Assembly (NCBI GenBank): GCA_964385045.1
Contig: CAYLNM010000027.1
Location: 1 to 35,376, forward strand
Length of the DNA: 35,376 nt
Direction of reading: 5' to 3'
From: CAYLNM01 sp964385045
GTDB taxonomy: Bacteria; Planctomycetota; Phycisphaerae; Phycisphaerales; SM1A02
Below, piece by piece: positions 1 to 7,504 of this stretch. The translations under genes and the position numbers were made by a program. Position 1 is the stretch's first letter, and the number at the start of each line of letters is the position of its first letter. Under the pieces are notes generated by a model. That model saw nothing but the letters and a program-made list of their open reading frames with translations, searched no databases and was not told the DNA's origin.

Positions 1-372
1 CACCGCGTCGAGGATGTCGCGCCCGGCGAGGTCGATCGCCGTCGCCCGCTCCCAGGGCAGGTCGATCTTGGCCTTGTCGGCCGCGATCATCGCCCGCACC
101 ACGTTGGTGACCCGGCCGCCGGCGAGGTAGTGGGCCTCGAGCCAGTCGGTGGGGAAGTCGAGCCCGGCCTTCTTGGCCGAGATGCGGTTGATCACCACGA
201 TCCGCGGGTCGACCTTCCGCAGCCGCATCATGAACGGATCGAAGAAGCCGATCCGCGCGCCGGAGAGCAGGGCCTGGAACCAGAGTCCGAGGTACTGCCC
301 GAAGACGAACAGCAGCACCAGGACGACGATGCCGACGATCGCGAGCAGGGCGTAGAGGACCGGGTCCGGCAT
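1..372 (-). CDS. floA: Flotillin-like protein FloA, N-terminal part (runs off the window)
   Basis: The minus strand reads open from the ATG at 372 to the window edge, giving 124 residues. A hydrophobic N-terminal segment (about residues 5-25) is followed by blocks typical of FloA (UPF0365): LWFQALLSG, MRLRKVDP, KAGLDFPTDWLEAHYLAGG and ERATAIDLAGRDILDAV. FloA is a membrane-inserted SPFH-type scaffold of functional membrane microdomains and is usually encoded next to nfeD. Here it lies downstream of two nfeD-type genes on the same strand, which supports the call. A Shine-Dalgarno GGAG (379-382) sits 6 bases before the start, and a TATACT hexamer lies about 50 bases upstream, so it can be transcribed separately from the nfeD pair. 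The C-terminal two thirds lie outside the window. Confidence in the family is high. Confidence 0.93.
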   Translation of the reverse strand, partial: MPDPVLYALLAIVGIVVLVLLFVFGQYLGLWFQALLSGARIGFFDPFMMRLRKVDPRIVVINRISAKKAGLDFPTDWLEAHYLAGGRVTNVVRAMIAADKAKIDLPWERATAIDLAGRDILDAV

Positions 373-423
373 GGGAGGCTCCAGGGGGGCGAACGAATCG
401 GCGCAGGCACGCCGACGGGTCCG

Positions 424-429
424 AGTATA
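424..429 (-). promoter_or_regulatory. Putative -10 element of floA (TATACT)
   Basis: The minus strand reads TATACT, 51 bases upstream of the floA ATG. That would leave a leader of about 45 bases containing the GGAG ribosome site. The hexamer equals the one in front of the large nfeD gene. No convincing -35 box is visible. Inferred from sequence only. Confidence 0.4.
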
Positions 430-638
430 CGGCCCGTCGCGACCGCGGACCGCACCTCGGCGGGAACGCCTTCACCCGTCGCGGGGATCCTCCCCCGGGG
501 TCGGTCGACGGGCGGGGCGAGCCGCGATCGGCGCCCGGGGCCGGGCCGCCGGGTCATGCCGCGGCGTCTCGTCGGTGGGGCCCCTTGACGGCGACGCGGC
601 GGCCCCGTCTCGGTCCGCTCGCGGCGCCCCGGCGGAGC

Positions 639-1226
639 TCAGCGGACCTGACGCACCTTGACCTGGTTGTCGTAGGCGGCGACGACGACCACCGGGGAGC
701 CCGGCTCGATGATGCCGCTCTCGGCCAGGGCGTCGAGCCGCTTGCCCTTGATCCGGACCGTGCCCACGGGCCGCAGCGCGGTCTCGGCCACGCCCTCGAC
801 CCCGACGAGGGCGGTGAGCTCGGCGAGCCGCTTGCGGCGGGCCTCCTCCGAGCGGGCGGCGGCGGCCTCGGGATCCTCGTCCCAGTCCTCCTCCTCGCCG
901 CCGAGGACCAGTCGGCGGCCGACCTTGGAGTGGGACCAGAACTTGAAGAGCATCACCGCCGCGAACGGGCTGAGGACCAGGTAGAGCCCGGCCGAGGCGA
1001 AGCCCCACGTCGTGTCGTAGGTGAAGAACGCCGCCACCGAGCCGATGAGCGCGACGCCGGCGACCACGCTGATGAGTCCGCCGGAGGGGACGAACAGCTC
1101 GACGAAGAAGAGGACGAACGCGGCGCCGAAGAGCACGATGCCCCAGACGAGCGGGGTGGCGTCGGCGCCGCTCGCCGCGGCGGCGGTGCCGGCGGCGGCG
1201 GCGGTGGTGGCGAGCAGCAGGTTCAT
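639..1226 (-). CDS. Short NfeD-like membrane protein
   Basis: Protein of 195 residues. Three membrane segments (about 26-46, 49-69 and 79-96) precede an acidic linker (about 108-125, rich in E and D). A C-terminal beta-barrel OB-like domain follows (about 138-192), with VGVEGVAETALRPVGTVRI and GSPVVVVAAYDNQVKV. This is the NfeD C-terminal architecture without the protease domain. Short NfeD proteins act with flotillins in membrane microdomains, though the biochemical role is not settled. The ATG at 1226 overlaps the stop of the larger nfeD gene by four bases (ATGA), so the two are probably translationally coupled. floA follows downstream on the same strand after 266 bases. The order large NfeD, short NfeD, FloA matches the common nfeD-floA arrangement. 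Confidence 0.9.
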   Translation of the reverse strand: MNLLLATTAAAAGTAAAASGADATPLVWGIVLFGAAFVLFFVELFVPSGGLISVVAGVALIGSVAAFFTYDTTWGFASAGLYLVLSPFAAVMLFKFWSHSKVGRRLVLGGEEEDWDEDPEAAAARSEEARRKRLAELTALVGVEGVAETALRPVGTVRIKGKRLDALAESGIIEPGSPVVVVAAYDNQVKVRQVR

Positions 1227-3256
1227 TCGTCGGCCTCGACCTCGATCACGCTGCGGTCCGCGTCGATGACGCGAACCGGGGTTCCGGCCTCGATGTAGCG
1301 GCCCGCGGACTGCACGTCCAGCACCCGGCCTCCGATCTCCGCCCGGCCGGAGGGCCGGAGGTCGGTCGTCGCCACGCCCACGTCGCCGACCCTCGCGGGC
1401 GCCGTCTCGGCGACCGACGGTCCGGCGGCGGTGAGCACCGTCGTCTCGCGGCGGGTCTGGTCCCCGCCGATCTCGCTCTCGAGGACCAGCCGACGCAGCA
1501 GGGGGCTCTCGTGGAACTGCCGGCTGAGCAGCCACGCCCCGACGCCGGCCCCGAAGATGCCGACGAAGACGGCCAGCAGGCCCCGGAGCAGCTCCGCCTG
1601 CCCGGTGCGGCTGTCCAGGTCGCCGCTCACGAACGTGCCGATGAGTCCCACGAGCAGCATGCCGGCCCCGAGGAAGCCCGCGATGCCCGTGCCCGGGATC
1701 ACGAACAGCTCCAACGCGATGAGCGCGACCCCCAGGATCACCAGCACCACGTCCCACCACTCCGCGGCGCCCGAGAGCATCGGAGCGCCGAGCAGCAGCA
1801 CGAGGCAGACGAGCGAGATCGCCCCGAAGAGCGTCGTCCCCGGGGCCGCCGCCTCGAGGAGGAAGCCGAGGATGAAGCCGATGATCAGGACGATCCGCAC
1901 CGGCAGGCTCGAGAGGAACCGGACCAGGCCCTCGGACCAGGTCGGTTCGAGGCGGATCAGGTCGTCGGCCCCGAAGAACGCCTTGAGCTGCGCGTCGGTG
2001 TCGATCACCTGCGTGGCGAGCCCGTAGTAGAGGGCCTCCGACGACTTGATCGTCAGGAGCTGATCGTCGTCGATGACCTGCCGCACGAGCCGCCAGTCGC
2101 CTGCGTCCCCGGGCCCCAGGGGATCCCGGGCCTTCGGCAGCTGCTGCTGGTACTCGAGGTCCTCGCGGATCGACTCGACGCTGCGGTCGGGGCCGGCGCC
2201 CGGCTCGGGGGCGAGCTCGGGGCTGAACCGCGGCTGGACCGGGCCGGGGCCGCCGGGCCGCGGCGTCACCGAGCCGATCTCGACCGGCGGCTCCTCGTCG
2301 AAGATCCGCTCGTACTCCTCGGCGGTGACGAACACTCGCTCGCCGGTGTCGGTGTGCTCGAGCATCCAGAGCCGCATGCCCACGCTGACGAAGGCCTGCA
2401 CGAGGTTCTCGTCCCAGGCGTTGCGGCGGGCGGAGTCCTTGACCTCGGTGAGGATCGGACCCTCGATCTTCGCCCGCTCGGCCGGGGCCATCTGGCGAAG
2501 CATGCCGACGGCGACCTGGATCGGGGCCGCGTCGCCCATGAGGGCGTTGTTCGAGACGACGATCTCGCGGCAGGCGAGGGCGATGATGGTGCCGGCGGAG
2601 AGGGCCTGGTCGTTGACCCACGCCACCACGTTGGCCGGGGTCTCGGTTCGGTCCTTCAGGAGGTCGGCGATGTCGAGCGCGGCATCGGCCCGGCCGCCGG
2701 GGGTGTCCAGCTCGATCACGACCGCGTCGGCCCCGAGGTCGCGGGCTTCGGCCATGCGGCGCTCGAGCGAGCTGAGCGTGACGAGGTCGACGGTGCCGCG
2801 GACCGGGAGCACCACGACGGTGCGGGCCAGTCGCCAGGCGGGGATGACGACCGGCCCCTGGTTCCGGGCCGCGATCGCGCGGGCGGCGGCGTCGAGGGCC
2901 GCGTCCCGGTCGCGGGTCGCGGCCGCCTGGTCGGTCGCAGTCGGATCCGCGTCGGCGTCGGCCGTCCCACCTGCGGGCTGGGCGGCAGGCTCGCCGCCGG
3001 GCTGCTGGGCGGACGGCGGGGCATCCACCTCCTCGTCGCGGATGGATTCGGGCGGCACCGGCGGCACGGCCGTCGGGCCCGCGGCGACGCGGACGGCGGC
3101 CGGTTCCGCGGCGAGCCCGGGCTCGGTGCCCAGCTCGAGGCCGAGCGAGCCGAGGAGCAGGAGCAGCGACGCCGTGGCGAGGCGTCGTCCGCGTCCGCGT
3201 CGGCCACGAGCCGGATCCGGCGGCCCGGCGGGTCGCGTGTGAAGGTTCCCCATCAT
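1223..3256 (-). CDS. nfeD: Large NfeD: ClpP-class membrane serine protease (NfeD1a type)
   Basis: Protein of 677 residues. A signal-like hydrophobic segment (about 26-50) is followed by a Pro/Ala-rich linker to about 130. A ClpP/SppA-fold protease domain spans about 145-300, with VELDTPGG-like IELDTPGG (181-188) and the motif ALSAGTII, giving Ser220 as the likely nucleophile. In the 1510-N/STOPP family the base is a Lys downstream; Lys263 and Lys273 are candidates. After a low-complexity stretch (about 320-370) come several membrane segments (about 455-590) and a C-terminal NfeD OB-like domain (about 605-675). Family members cleave hydrophobic regions of membrane proteins such as stomatin. 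Two in-frame ATGs stand at 3256 and 3253. The first is exactly 6 bases after TATACT, consistent with a leaderless mRNA. First gene of the nfeD-floA cluster. Confidence 0.9.
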   Translation of the reverse strand: MMGNLHTRPAGPPDPARGRRGRGRRLATASLLLLLGSLGLELGTEPGLAAEPAAVRVAAGPTAVPPVPPESIRDEEVDAPPSAQQPGGEPAAQPAGGTADADADPTATDQAAATRDRDAALDAAARAIAARNQGPVVIPAWRLARTVVVLPVRGTVDLVTLSSLERRMAEARDLGADAVVIELDTPGGRADAALDIADLLKDRTETPANVVAWVNDQALSAGTIIALACREIVVSNNALMGDAAPIQVAVGMLRQMAPAERAKIEGPILTEVKDSARRNAWDENLVQAFVSVGMRLWMLEHTDTGERVFVTAEEYERIFDEEPPVEIGSVTPRPGGPGPVQPRFSPELAPEPGAGPDRSVESIREDLEYQQQLPKARDPLGPGDAGDWRLVRQVIDDDQLLTIKSSEALYYGLATQVIDTDAQLKAFFGADDLIRLEPTWSEGLVRFLSSLPVRIVLIIGFILGFLLEAAAPGTTLFGAISLVCLVLLLGAPMLSGAAEWWDVVLVILGVALIALELFVIPGTGIAGFLGAGMLLVGLIGTFVSGDLDSRTGQAELLRGLLAVFVGIFGAGVGAWLLSRQFHESPLLRRLVLESEIGGDQTRRETTVLTAAGPSVAETAPARVGDVGVATTDLRPSGRAEIGGRVLDVQSAGRYIEAGTPVRVIDADRSVIEVEADE

Positions 3257-3262
3257 GGATCG

Positions 3263-3268
3263 AGTATA
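3263..3268 (-). promoter_or_regulatory. Putative -10 element, leaderless start of nfeD (TATACT)
   Basis: The minus strand reads TATACT, then CGATCC, then the ATG at 3256. A 6-base gap between the -10 hexamer and the start codon would place transcription initiation on the A of the ATG. No ribosome-binding sequence is present. One of eight such sites in this window. Confidence 0.6.
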
Positions 3269-3443
3269 GATCGCCGGTCCGCTGGTTCGATCGGTCGTGC
3301 TCGGGGACCGGCGCGGCGGTCCCGAGGTCCACCGCCCGGTCTCCCGGCCGGGCCCTCCCGTCCCGCTCTCCGCGGGCAGGGCAGGCGGGCGGCGTGCAAC
3401 CCGCGGCTGGACGAGGCCACCGTCCCGCGCCGATCATCCATTC

Positions 3444-3842
3444 ATGGATCGCCCGCTCCTCGTTCTCGCCTGCGTCGCCCTCGGCGGCGCGGTGGGTGCC
3501 GTCGCCCGCTTCGGCCTCGCCCTGGCCGTCGCGGCCCGGTTCGACGGAGCCCGCTGGCCCGCGACGCTCGCGGCGAACCTGCTCGGCTGCCTCGCGATCG
3601 GGGTCGCCTGGCGCGTCCTCGAGCACCACGCCGCCTCGCCGGCCGTGCGCGGCCTGCTCGTCACCGGCGTGCTGGGGGCCTTCACCACCTTCAGCACCTT
3701 CGGGCTGGACGTGCTGGGCCTGCTCGAGGGCCGGCGGCCCGGCGCCGCCGCGGCCTACGTCGCGGCATCGGTGGTCGGCGGGCTCGCGCTGGTCGCCGCC
3801 GGGCACCGGGCGGCGTCGTGGCTCGTTCCGGCCGAGGGCTGA
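3444..3842 (+). CDS. crcB: Fluoride exporter CrcB/FluC
   Basis: Protein of 132 residues, the normal size of a Fluc dual-topology fluoride channel. Four hydrophobic segments are visible (about 4-28, 38-58, 68-95, 102-125). Family motifs present are GGAVGAVARF (14-23, with the conserved Arg22), NLLGC (Asn45, a pore residue) and GVLGAFTTFSTF (75-86, including the phenylalanines that line the fluoride path). It expels fluoride passively across the inner membrane as a dimer. The ATG at 3444 is the first that yields the canonical start MDRPLL. The longer upstream reading frame is not similar to the family. It is divergent from nfeD, and no fluoride riboswitch was recognised in the 187 bases upstream. 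A hairpin follows the stop. Confidence 0.93.
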   Translation: MDRPLLVLACVALGGAVGAVARFGLALAVAARFDGARWPATLAANLLGCLAIGVAWRVLEHHAASPAVRGLLVTGVLGAFTTFSTFGLDVLGLLEGRRPGAAAAYVAASVVGGLALVAAGHRAASWLVPAEG

Positions 3843-3913
3843 CGGACCCCCCGGCGTTCATGGCTCGCCCGCGGGCGACGTCCGCCGTCGACCGACCGGT
3901 CCGCGCACGGAAC

Positions 3914-3942
3914 GGGGCCGGCCACCGAAGGTGACCGGCCCC
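3914..3942. terminator. Hairpin between convergent crcB and prepilin gene
   Basis: Arms of 13 bases (3914-3926 and 3930-3942) pair at 12 of 13 positions around a GAA loop. It lies 71 bases after the crcB stop and 57 bases after the stop of the converging prepilin gene, so it could end both transcripts. No clear U-run follows on either strand, so termination is inferred from stem strength and position. Confidence 0.6.
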
Positions 3943-3999
3943 GCCGTTCGCACGAGTCGTCTCGGCCCGGGAGGGGCCGCGTGTCGTTCCCGTGATCGA

Positions 4000-4890
4000 T
4001 CAGTCGATCGGCGGGTTGCACTCCTCGTAGTCGTCGTACGTGTGGCAGAGGGTGACGGCGCCGTCCGAGATGCTCTCGACCTCGGTGGTGATCGCGAGGA
4101 ACGCGTCGTCGCCGCGCCCGCTGGAGATCGGGTCGTCACCGGTGTCGTTGATGAACAGGTGATCCGGGAAGACCTCGCCGTCCTCGTCCTGGTAGGTCAC
4201 CTTCTCGGGACGGTAGTTGTTCTCGATCGCGATGCTGTTGTCCGAGTACAGCACGTTGCCGACCCACGAGTTGCGGTCGCCGTGGATCTGGAACACGGTG
4301 CTGAACTGCTCGTCGTAGTTCGAGTCCGGCAGGCCGCGGTTCGAGAGCAGCGGGGTGTTGGAGCTCAGGCCGTCCCGCCAGAAGCGGGTCTTGCGGGCGC
4401 CGAAGATCGGCATCGAGGCGTACGAGACGTTGCACTCGCTCGTCATGTCGGCCTCGAAGTCCTCGTCCCAGTAGATGTCCTCCGGGATGCTGTACACCTC
4501 CCAGTTGTAGTTGTCGTCCTCGGCCACGATGCCGGACGGCTCGGTGGGACCGATGAGGAGCTTGGGGGTGTAGTAGTTCTGCATGATCATCACCGAGTGC
4601 AGGTTCGCGGTGGTGTTCTGGAACTCGTCCTCGTCACCACGACCCGGCTCGTTGATGCCGCCGGCGAGCGGCAGGCGGTTGATGAGTCCGGGGATCGGCA
4701 GGCGACCCTCGTCCTCGACCGAGTAGGCGACCCAGGCCTTGTGGATCTGCTGGATCTGGGTGCCGTCCTTGACGAGTCGGGCCTGCTGCCGCGCCCGGTT
4801 GAGGGCCGGGAGCAGGAGGCCGACGAGCAGCGCGATGATCGCCATCACCACGAGCAGCTCGATGAGCGTGAAGCCACGGTTGCGACGCAT
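4000..4890 (-). CDS. Prepilin-type N-terminal cleavage/methylation domain protein (first of a tandem pair)
   Basis: Protein of 296 residues. MRRNRGFTLIELLVVMAII is a class III (type IV prepilin/pseudopilin) leader: cleavage is expected between Gly6 and Phe7, with Glu11 at position +5. A hydrophobic helix runs to about residue 27. The rest is a long acidic globular domain, much larger than a major pilin, as in the expanded prepilin-like families of planctomycetes. It shares an ordered set of motifs with the adjacent gene at 5053-5997: LLIGPTE, YWDEDFEAD, a WR...SNTPLLS.RG block, WVGNVLYSDNS and a GDDAFL block near the end. Two cysteines occur near the C terminus (CHTYDDYEEC). The start is fixed by GGAG at 4899-4902, 8 bases before the ATG. 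Exact role unknown; probably surface- or secretion-associated. Confidence 0.88.
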   Translation of the reverse strand: MRRNRGFTLIELLVVMAIIALLVGLLLPALNRARQQARLVKDGTQIQQIHKAWVAYSVEDEGRLPIPGLINRLPLAGGINEPGRGDEDEFQNTTANLHSVMIMQNYYTPKLLIGPTEPSGIVAEDDNYNWEVYSIPEDIYWDEDFEADMTSECNVSYASMPIFGARKTRFWRDGLSSNTPLLSNRGLPDSNYDEQFSTVFQIHGDRNSWVGNVLYSDNSIAIENNYRPEKVTYQDEDGEVFPDHLFINDTGDDPISSGRGDDAFLAITTEVESISDGAVTLCHTYDDYEECNPPID

Positions 4891-4953
4891 GGTCGTTTCT
4901 CCGTCTTGAGTGGCCCGGGCGAACCGCAGGGTCCCGGAGCCGGGGAAGGGGGG

Positions 4954-4967
4954 TCTTCGATCGAAGA
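4954..4967. promoter_or_regulatory. 14-base perfect palindrome upstream of prepilin gene
   Basis: TCTTCGATCGAAGA is a perfect 14-base palindrome, 64-77 bases upstream of the prepilin ATG at 4890 and next to the terminator of the preceding prepilin gene. It is more AT-rich than its surroundings. It could be an operator for a dimeric regulator, but nothing else supports this. Confidence 0.25.
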
Positions 4968-4976
4968 GGACGGGCG

Positions 4977-5007
4977 GCGGGGCCGGCCGGCTCGCGGCCG
5001 GCCCCGC
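4977..5007 (-). terminator. Strong hairpin after the 5053-5997 prepilin gene
   Basis: A perfect 12-base-pair GC stem (4977-4988 with 4996-5007) closes a 7-base loop. It begins 45 bases after the stop of the upstream prepilin gene. It lacks a U-run. It probably separates or attenuates transcription between the two prepilin genes. Confidence 0.6.
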
Positions 5008-5052
5008 GCCCGCGTTCAGGGTCCGTCCCGCGGGGGACGGACGAGGTCGGGA

Positions 5053-5997
5053 TCAGAACTCCGTGCGGAGCGCCTCCTCGTACAGGGTCACGTCGGACTC
5101 CTGCGGCGGGTTGGTGCCGGTCACGGTGATCTCCTCGGTCATGCCGAGGTAGGCGTCACCCGAGCGCCAGTTGTCGAGACCGAACGCCTGCGAGTAGTCG
5201 TCGAACTCGGCCGCGAAGATGTTGTCGCGCTCGAGCTGGCCGTCGAGGGCCGCCGGCTCGTACTGGACCTTGCCCGGGAAGGGCGTGTTGGCCTTGAGCA
5301 CCGAGTTGTCGGCGAACACGACGTTGCCGACCCACTCGCGCTGCGGGCCGTGCAGCAGCAGGGTGTGCGACTGCGTGAAGACCGGGCGACCCTCGACGTC
5401 GCCCAGCTCGCCGTCCTCGACGCCGCGGGTCGAGATCAGCGGGAAGTTCGAGTTCGACGTGGCCCGCCACTGGATCTCCTTGCGCTTGCCGGCAAGCACG
5501 AGGTGATAGAACGAGGTGTGGCAGTCCACCTCGCCGGTGGTCGAGAGGTCGGCCGAGAACTCCTCGTCCCAGTACTGGTCCTCGCTCGGGGCGTAGGCCG
5601 CGTAGTCGTACTCGTCGTAGGTCACGATGAACGGGTGCACCTCGGTCGGGCCGACGAGCAGCTCGGTCGTGAAGTACTCCTTGGCGACGAGGGCCGAGTA
5701 CATGTTGTCGGTCGTGTTGGCGGCCTTGTCCTCGGGACCGATGCCCGGGATCTCCTGGCCGGTGCTCACGTCGGCGAGCGGGTCGATGCGACCGGGGAGC
5801 GGCAGCACGTCGCGGTTGTCACCGGCGAAGGTCAGCATCGCCTGGTGAATCTGCTTCTGCTGGACGCCGTCCTTCACGGTCTGGGCGTTGCCGCGGGCCC
5901 GGGAGAGGGCCGGCAGCAGGAGGCCGATGAGCAGGGCGATGATGCCGATCACCACCAGCAGCTCGATCAGGGTGAACCCCTTGCGGCTCCGGTTCAT
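5053..5997 (-). CDS. Prepilin-type N-terminal cleavage/methylation domain protein (second of a tandem pair)
   Basis: Protein of 314 residues. The leader MNRSRKGFTLIELLVVIGII places prepilin peptidase cleavage after Gly7, with Phe8 at +1 and Glu12 at +5. A hydrophobic helix extends to about residue 29, then a large acidic domain. It has the same motif order as its neighbour at 4000-4890: LLVGPTE, YWDEEFSAD, WR..SNSNFPLISTRG, HGPQREWVGNVVFADNS and SGDAYLGMTEE. This shows a tandem duplication with substantial divergence. The ATG at 5997 is chosen because AGGAG (6005-6009) lies 7 bases upstream and the class III leader starts there; the frame extends further but without similarity. Probably a pseudopilin-like surface protein; function unknown. 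Confidence 0.88.
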   Translation of the reverse strand: MNRSRKGFTLIELLVVIGIIALLIGLLLPALSRARGNAQTVKDGVQQKQIHQAMLTFAGDNRDVLPLPGRIDPLADVSTGQEIPGIGPEDKAANTTDNMYSALVAKEYFTTELLVGPTEVHPFIVTYDEYDYAAYAPSEDQYWDEEFSADLSTTGEVDCHTSFYHLVLAGKRKEIQWRATSNSNFPLISTRGVEDGELGDVEGRPVFTQSHTLLLHGPQREWVGNVVFADNSVLKANTPFPGKVQYEPAALDGQLERDNIFAAEFDDYSQAFGLDNWRSGDAYLGMTEEITVTGTNPPQESDVTLYEEALRTEF

Positions 5998-6882
5998 GAC
6001 GTAACTCCTGTTTGCGCATGAATACATGCATGAGTGCGCTGGCCCGTTCGGCACCGTGCCGATCGAGCCGATCGAAGAGCCCCCACGGCCCACGGCGGGA
6101 CGTGGTGGCGGCTCGCGGGGCATGGCTCCAAGCCGAGCCCGCGAGTGCGGTCGATGAGCTGGGGAAGGGACGCGTCCGGGGCGTCGTCGAGCGTGCGGTC
6201 GCGGGTGCGACGCGATCCGAGGGGTCGCGGGGGTGGGCGTGCCGACCCCGGGGATCCACACCGACCACCGTTCGCCGCGACGTGGCGGACCGGATCCCGA
6301 ACGGGGATCACGGCTCGCGACAGGGCGAGAGGAGCGGTCGACCGTGCCTGGTGGGTCACGCCCGAGCCGGGCTCGACATCACGCGGGGACGAGGGCACCC
6401 ACTGATCGAGACGCCACGGCGATCACCGTGGAGCCCGGGGCGGCCTCGTCGCGGGACGCGTTCGGAATGTCGATCGTCGCGGCGGGCATGAGGGGCGGCC
6501 GGGGCCGCCGATGAAGACTGATCTGCAGGGGCCGGCGAATCCGCCGACGTGCGAGCATGGACCGCGAGGATCAGGAGGTCGTCATCGACCACATGTCAGC
6601 GTAGTGACATCGACCTGTTCGTCAAGCGTGCAGGGTCCGGTTCCACTACGGTGCCGAGAACTGGTCCGGATCCGCCATTCCTCGCCGGCACCCCACCCGA
6701 CGCGGCGTCCCCCGACCGCCACGAGGCCGCCTGAGGGCCTCGCGGATCGCCGGAGGCCATCGCGCCGCGCCGTCCGGGGGCCGGCCGAGCCTCGCTCGGC
6801 CGTGGCGGCCCGAGGCGGTCCATCGTTCTCCCCGGGCTCGTACGGCGGCGGGTCCGGTCGTCCCCGCACACGGAGGCCACCC
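5998..6882. other. 885-base gap between divergent prepilin and ridA genes
   Basis: No gene is supported here. Several frames stay open, but their third-position GC bias is weaker than in neighbouring genes and none resembles a known protein. The frame on the minus strand ending at 5994 touches the prepilin ATG as ATGA, but that ATG has its own ribosome site. Visible structures are an AT-rich patch with GCGCA/TGCGC inverted repeats (6014-6018, 6035-6039) in the prepilin leader, an 18-base dyad at 6593-6610, and a tight 9-bp hairpin with a 3-base loop at 6782-6802 upstream of ridA. Confidence 0.5.
6593..6610. promoter_or_regulatory. Dyad ATGTCA-N6-TGACAT, possible operator
   Basis: Perfect 6-base inverted arms are separated by six bases, 273 bases upstream of ridA. 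The octamer CATCGACC occurs as a direct repeat on either side (6583-6590 and 6608-6615). The combination looks like a binding site for a dimeric regulator. No regulator gene is adjacent and the controlled promoter is unknown. Confidence 0.3.
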
Positions 6883-7347
6883 ATGGGCCGCATCGACGAT
6901 CGTCTGGCCGAGCTCGAGATCACGCTTCCCGAGGCCCCGAAGCCGGTGGCGGCCTACGTGCCGTCGGTGCGGTCGGGGAACCTGCTCTTCGTCAGCGGGC
7001 AGGTGCCGCTGCGGGACGGCACGGTGGCCTGGATCGGCCCCGTCCCGTCGGCCACGACCGTGGACGAGGCCACGGCGGCGGCCCGCCAGTGCGTGCTGAA
7101 CGGCCTCGCGGTGACGAAGGCGGCGCTCGACGGCGATCTCGACCGGGTGCGGCGGATCGTCCGGGTGGGCGTCTTCGTCTTCTGCGATCCGGGCTTCGAC
7201 GCCCAGCCGGCGGTCGGGAACGGGGCCTCGAAGCTGCTGGTCGAGGTCTTCGGCGAGGCCGGCCGGCACGCCCGGGCCGCCGTGGGAGCCCCGGGGCTGC
7301 CGCTCGGGGCCTCGGTCGAGGTCGACTTCGTCATCGAGGTGGACTGA
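6883..7347 (+). CDS. RidA family protein (YjgF/YER057c/UK114)
   Basis: Protein of 154 residues covering one Rid domain. Typical family blocks are present: RSGNLLFVSGQVPLRDG (about 27-43), a helical region with VLNGLAVTKAAL, VRIVRVGVFVFCDPGFDAQP-type text in the middle, and ARAAVGAPGLPLGASVEVDFV at the end, with the Arg that in deaminase-type RidA binds the substrate carboxylate. RidA enzymes hydrolyse reactive enamine/imine intermediates such as 2-aminoacrylate in the cytosol; this longer subgroup is less well characterised. The start ATG at 6883 follows GGAGG (6872-6876) by six bases. The gene stands alone, convergent with the transaldolase. A 7-bp hairpin with a 10-base loop (7348-7371) directly follows the stop and may help terminate transcription. 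Confidence 0.88.
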   Translation: MGRIDDRLAELEITLPEAPKPVAAYVPSVRSGNLLFVSGQVPLRDGTVAWIGPVPSATTVDEATAAARQCVLNGLAVTKAALDGDLDRVRRIVRVGVFVFCDPGFDAQPAVGNGASKLLVEVFGEAGRHARAAVGAPGLPLGASVEVDFVIEVD

Positions 7348-7504
7348 CCGCGGCGTCGGCCGAGGCCGCGGGCGTGTCGCGCGTCCCGGCCCGCGGGGGT
7401 CGCTCGTCCCGGGGCGGCCGGCTCGCGCGGGGGCGCTCGGCCCGGCCCGCGGGGTGATCCACACGCGGCCGATCCGCTCGGGCCGGCCGCGGCGTGCCCG
7501 GCGC

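Noticed and set aside
3432..3443. GATCAT 6 bases before the crcB ATG as another leaderless -10
   Set aside because: It does not fit TANNNT (G in the first position), so it was not counted with the other eight.
1511..3934. Very long plus-strand open frame (807 codons) opposite nfeD
   Set aside because: It is antisense to clear NfeD domains. The composition (Glu/Arg/Gly/Ala) is that of a shadow frame in high-GC DNA, with no domain.
3394..6021. Open plus-strand frame of 875 codons across crcB and both prepilin genes
   Set aside because: It covers genes on both strands that have recognisable families and Shine-Dalgarno sites, and its own translation has no motif.
5994..6398. Minus-strand frame ending in an ATGA overlap with the prepilin start
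   Set aside because: Third-position bias is weaker than in real neighbours, there are no motifs, and the prepilin has its own AGGAG site, so the overlap is probably chance.
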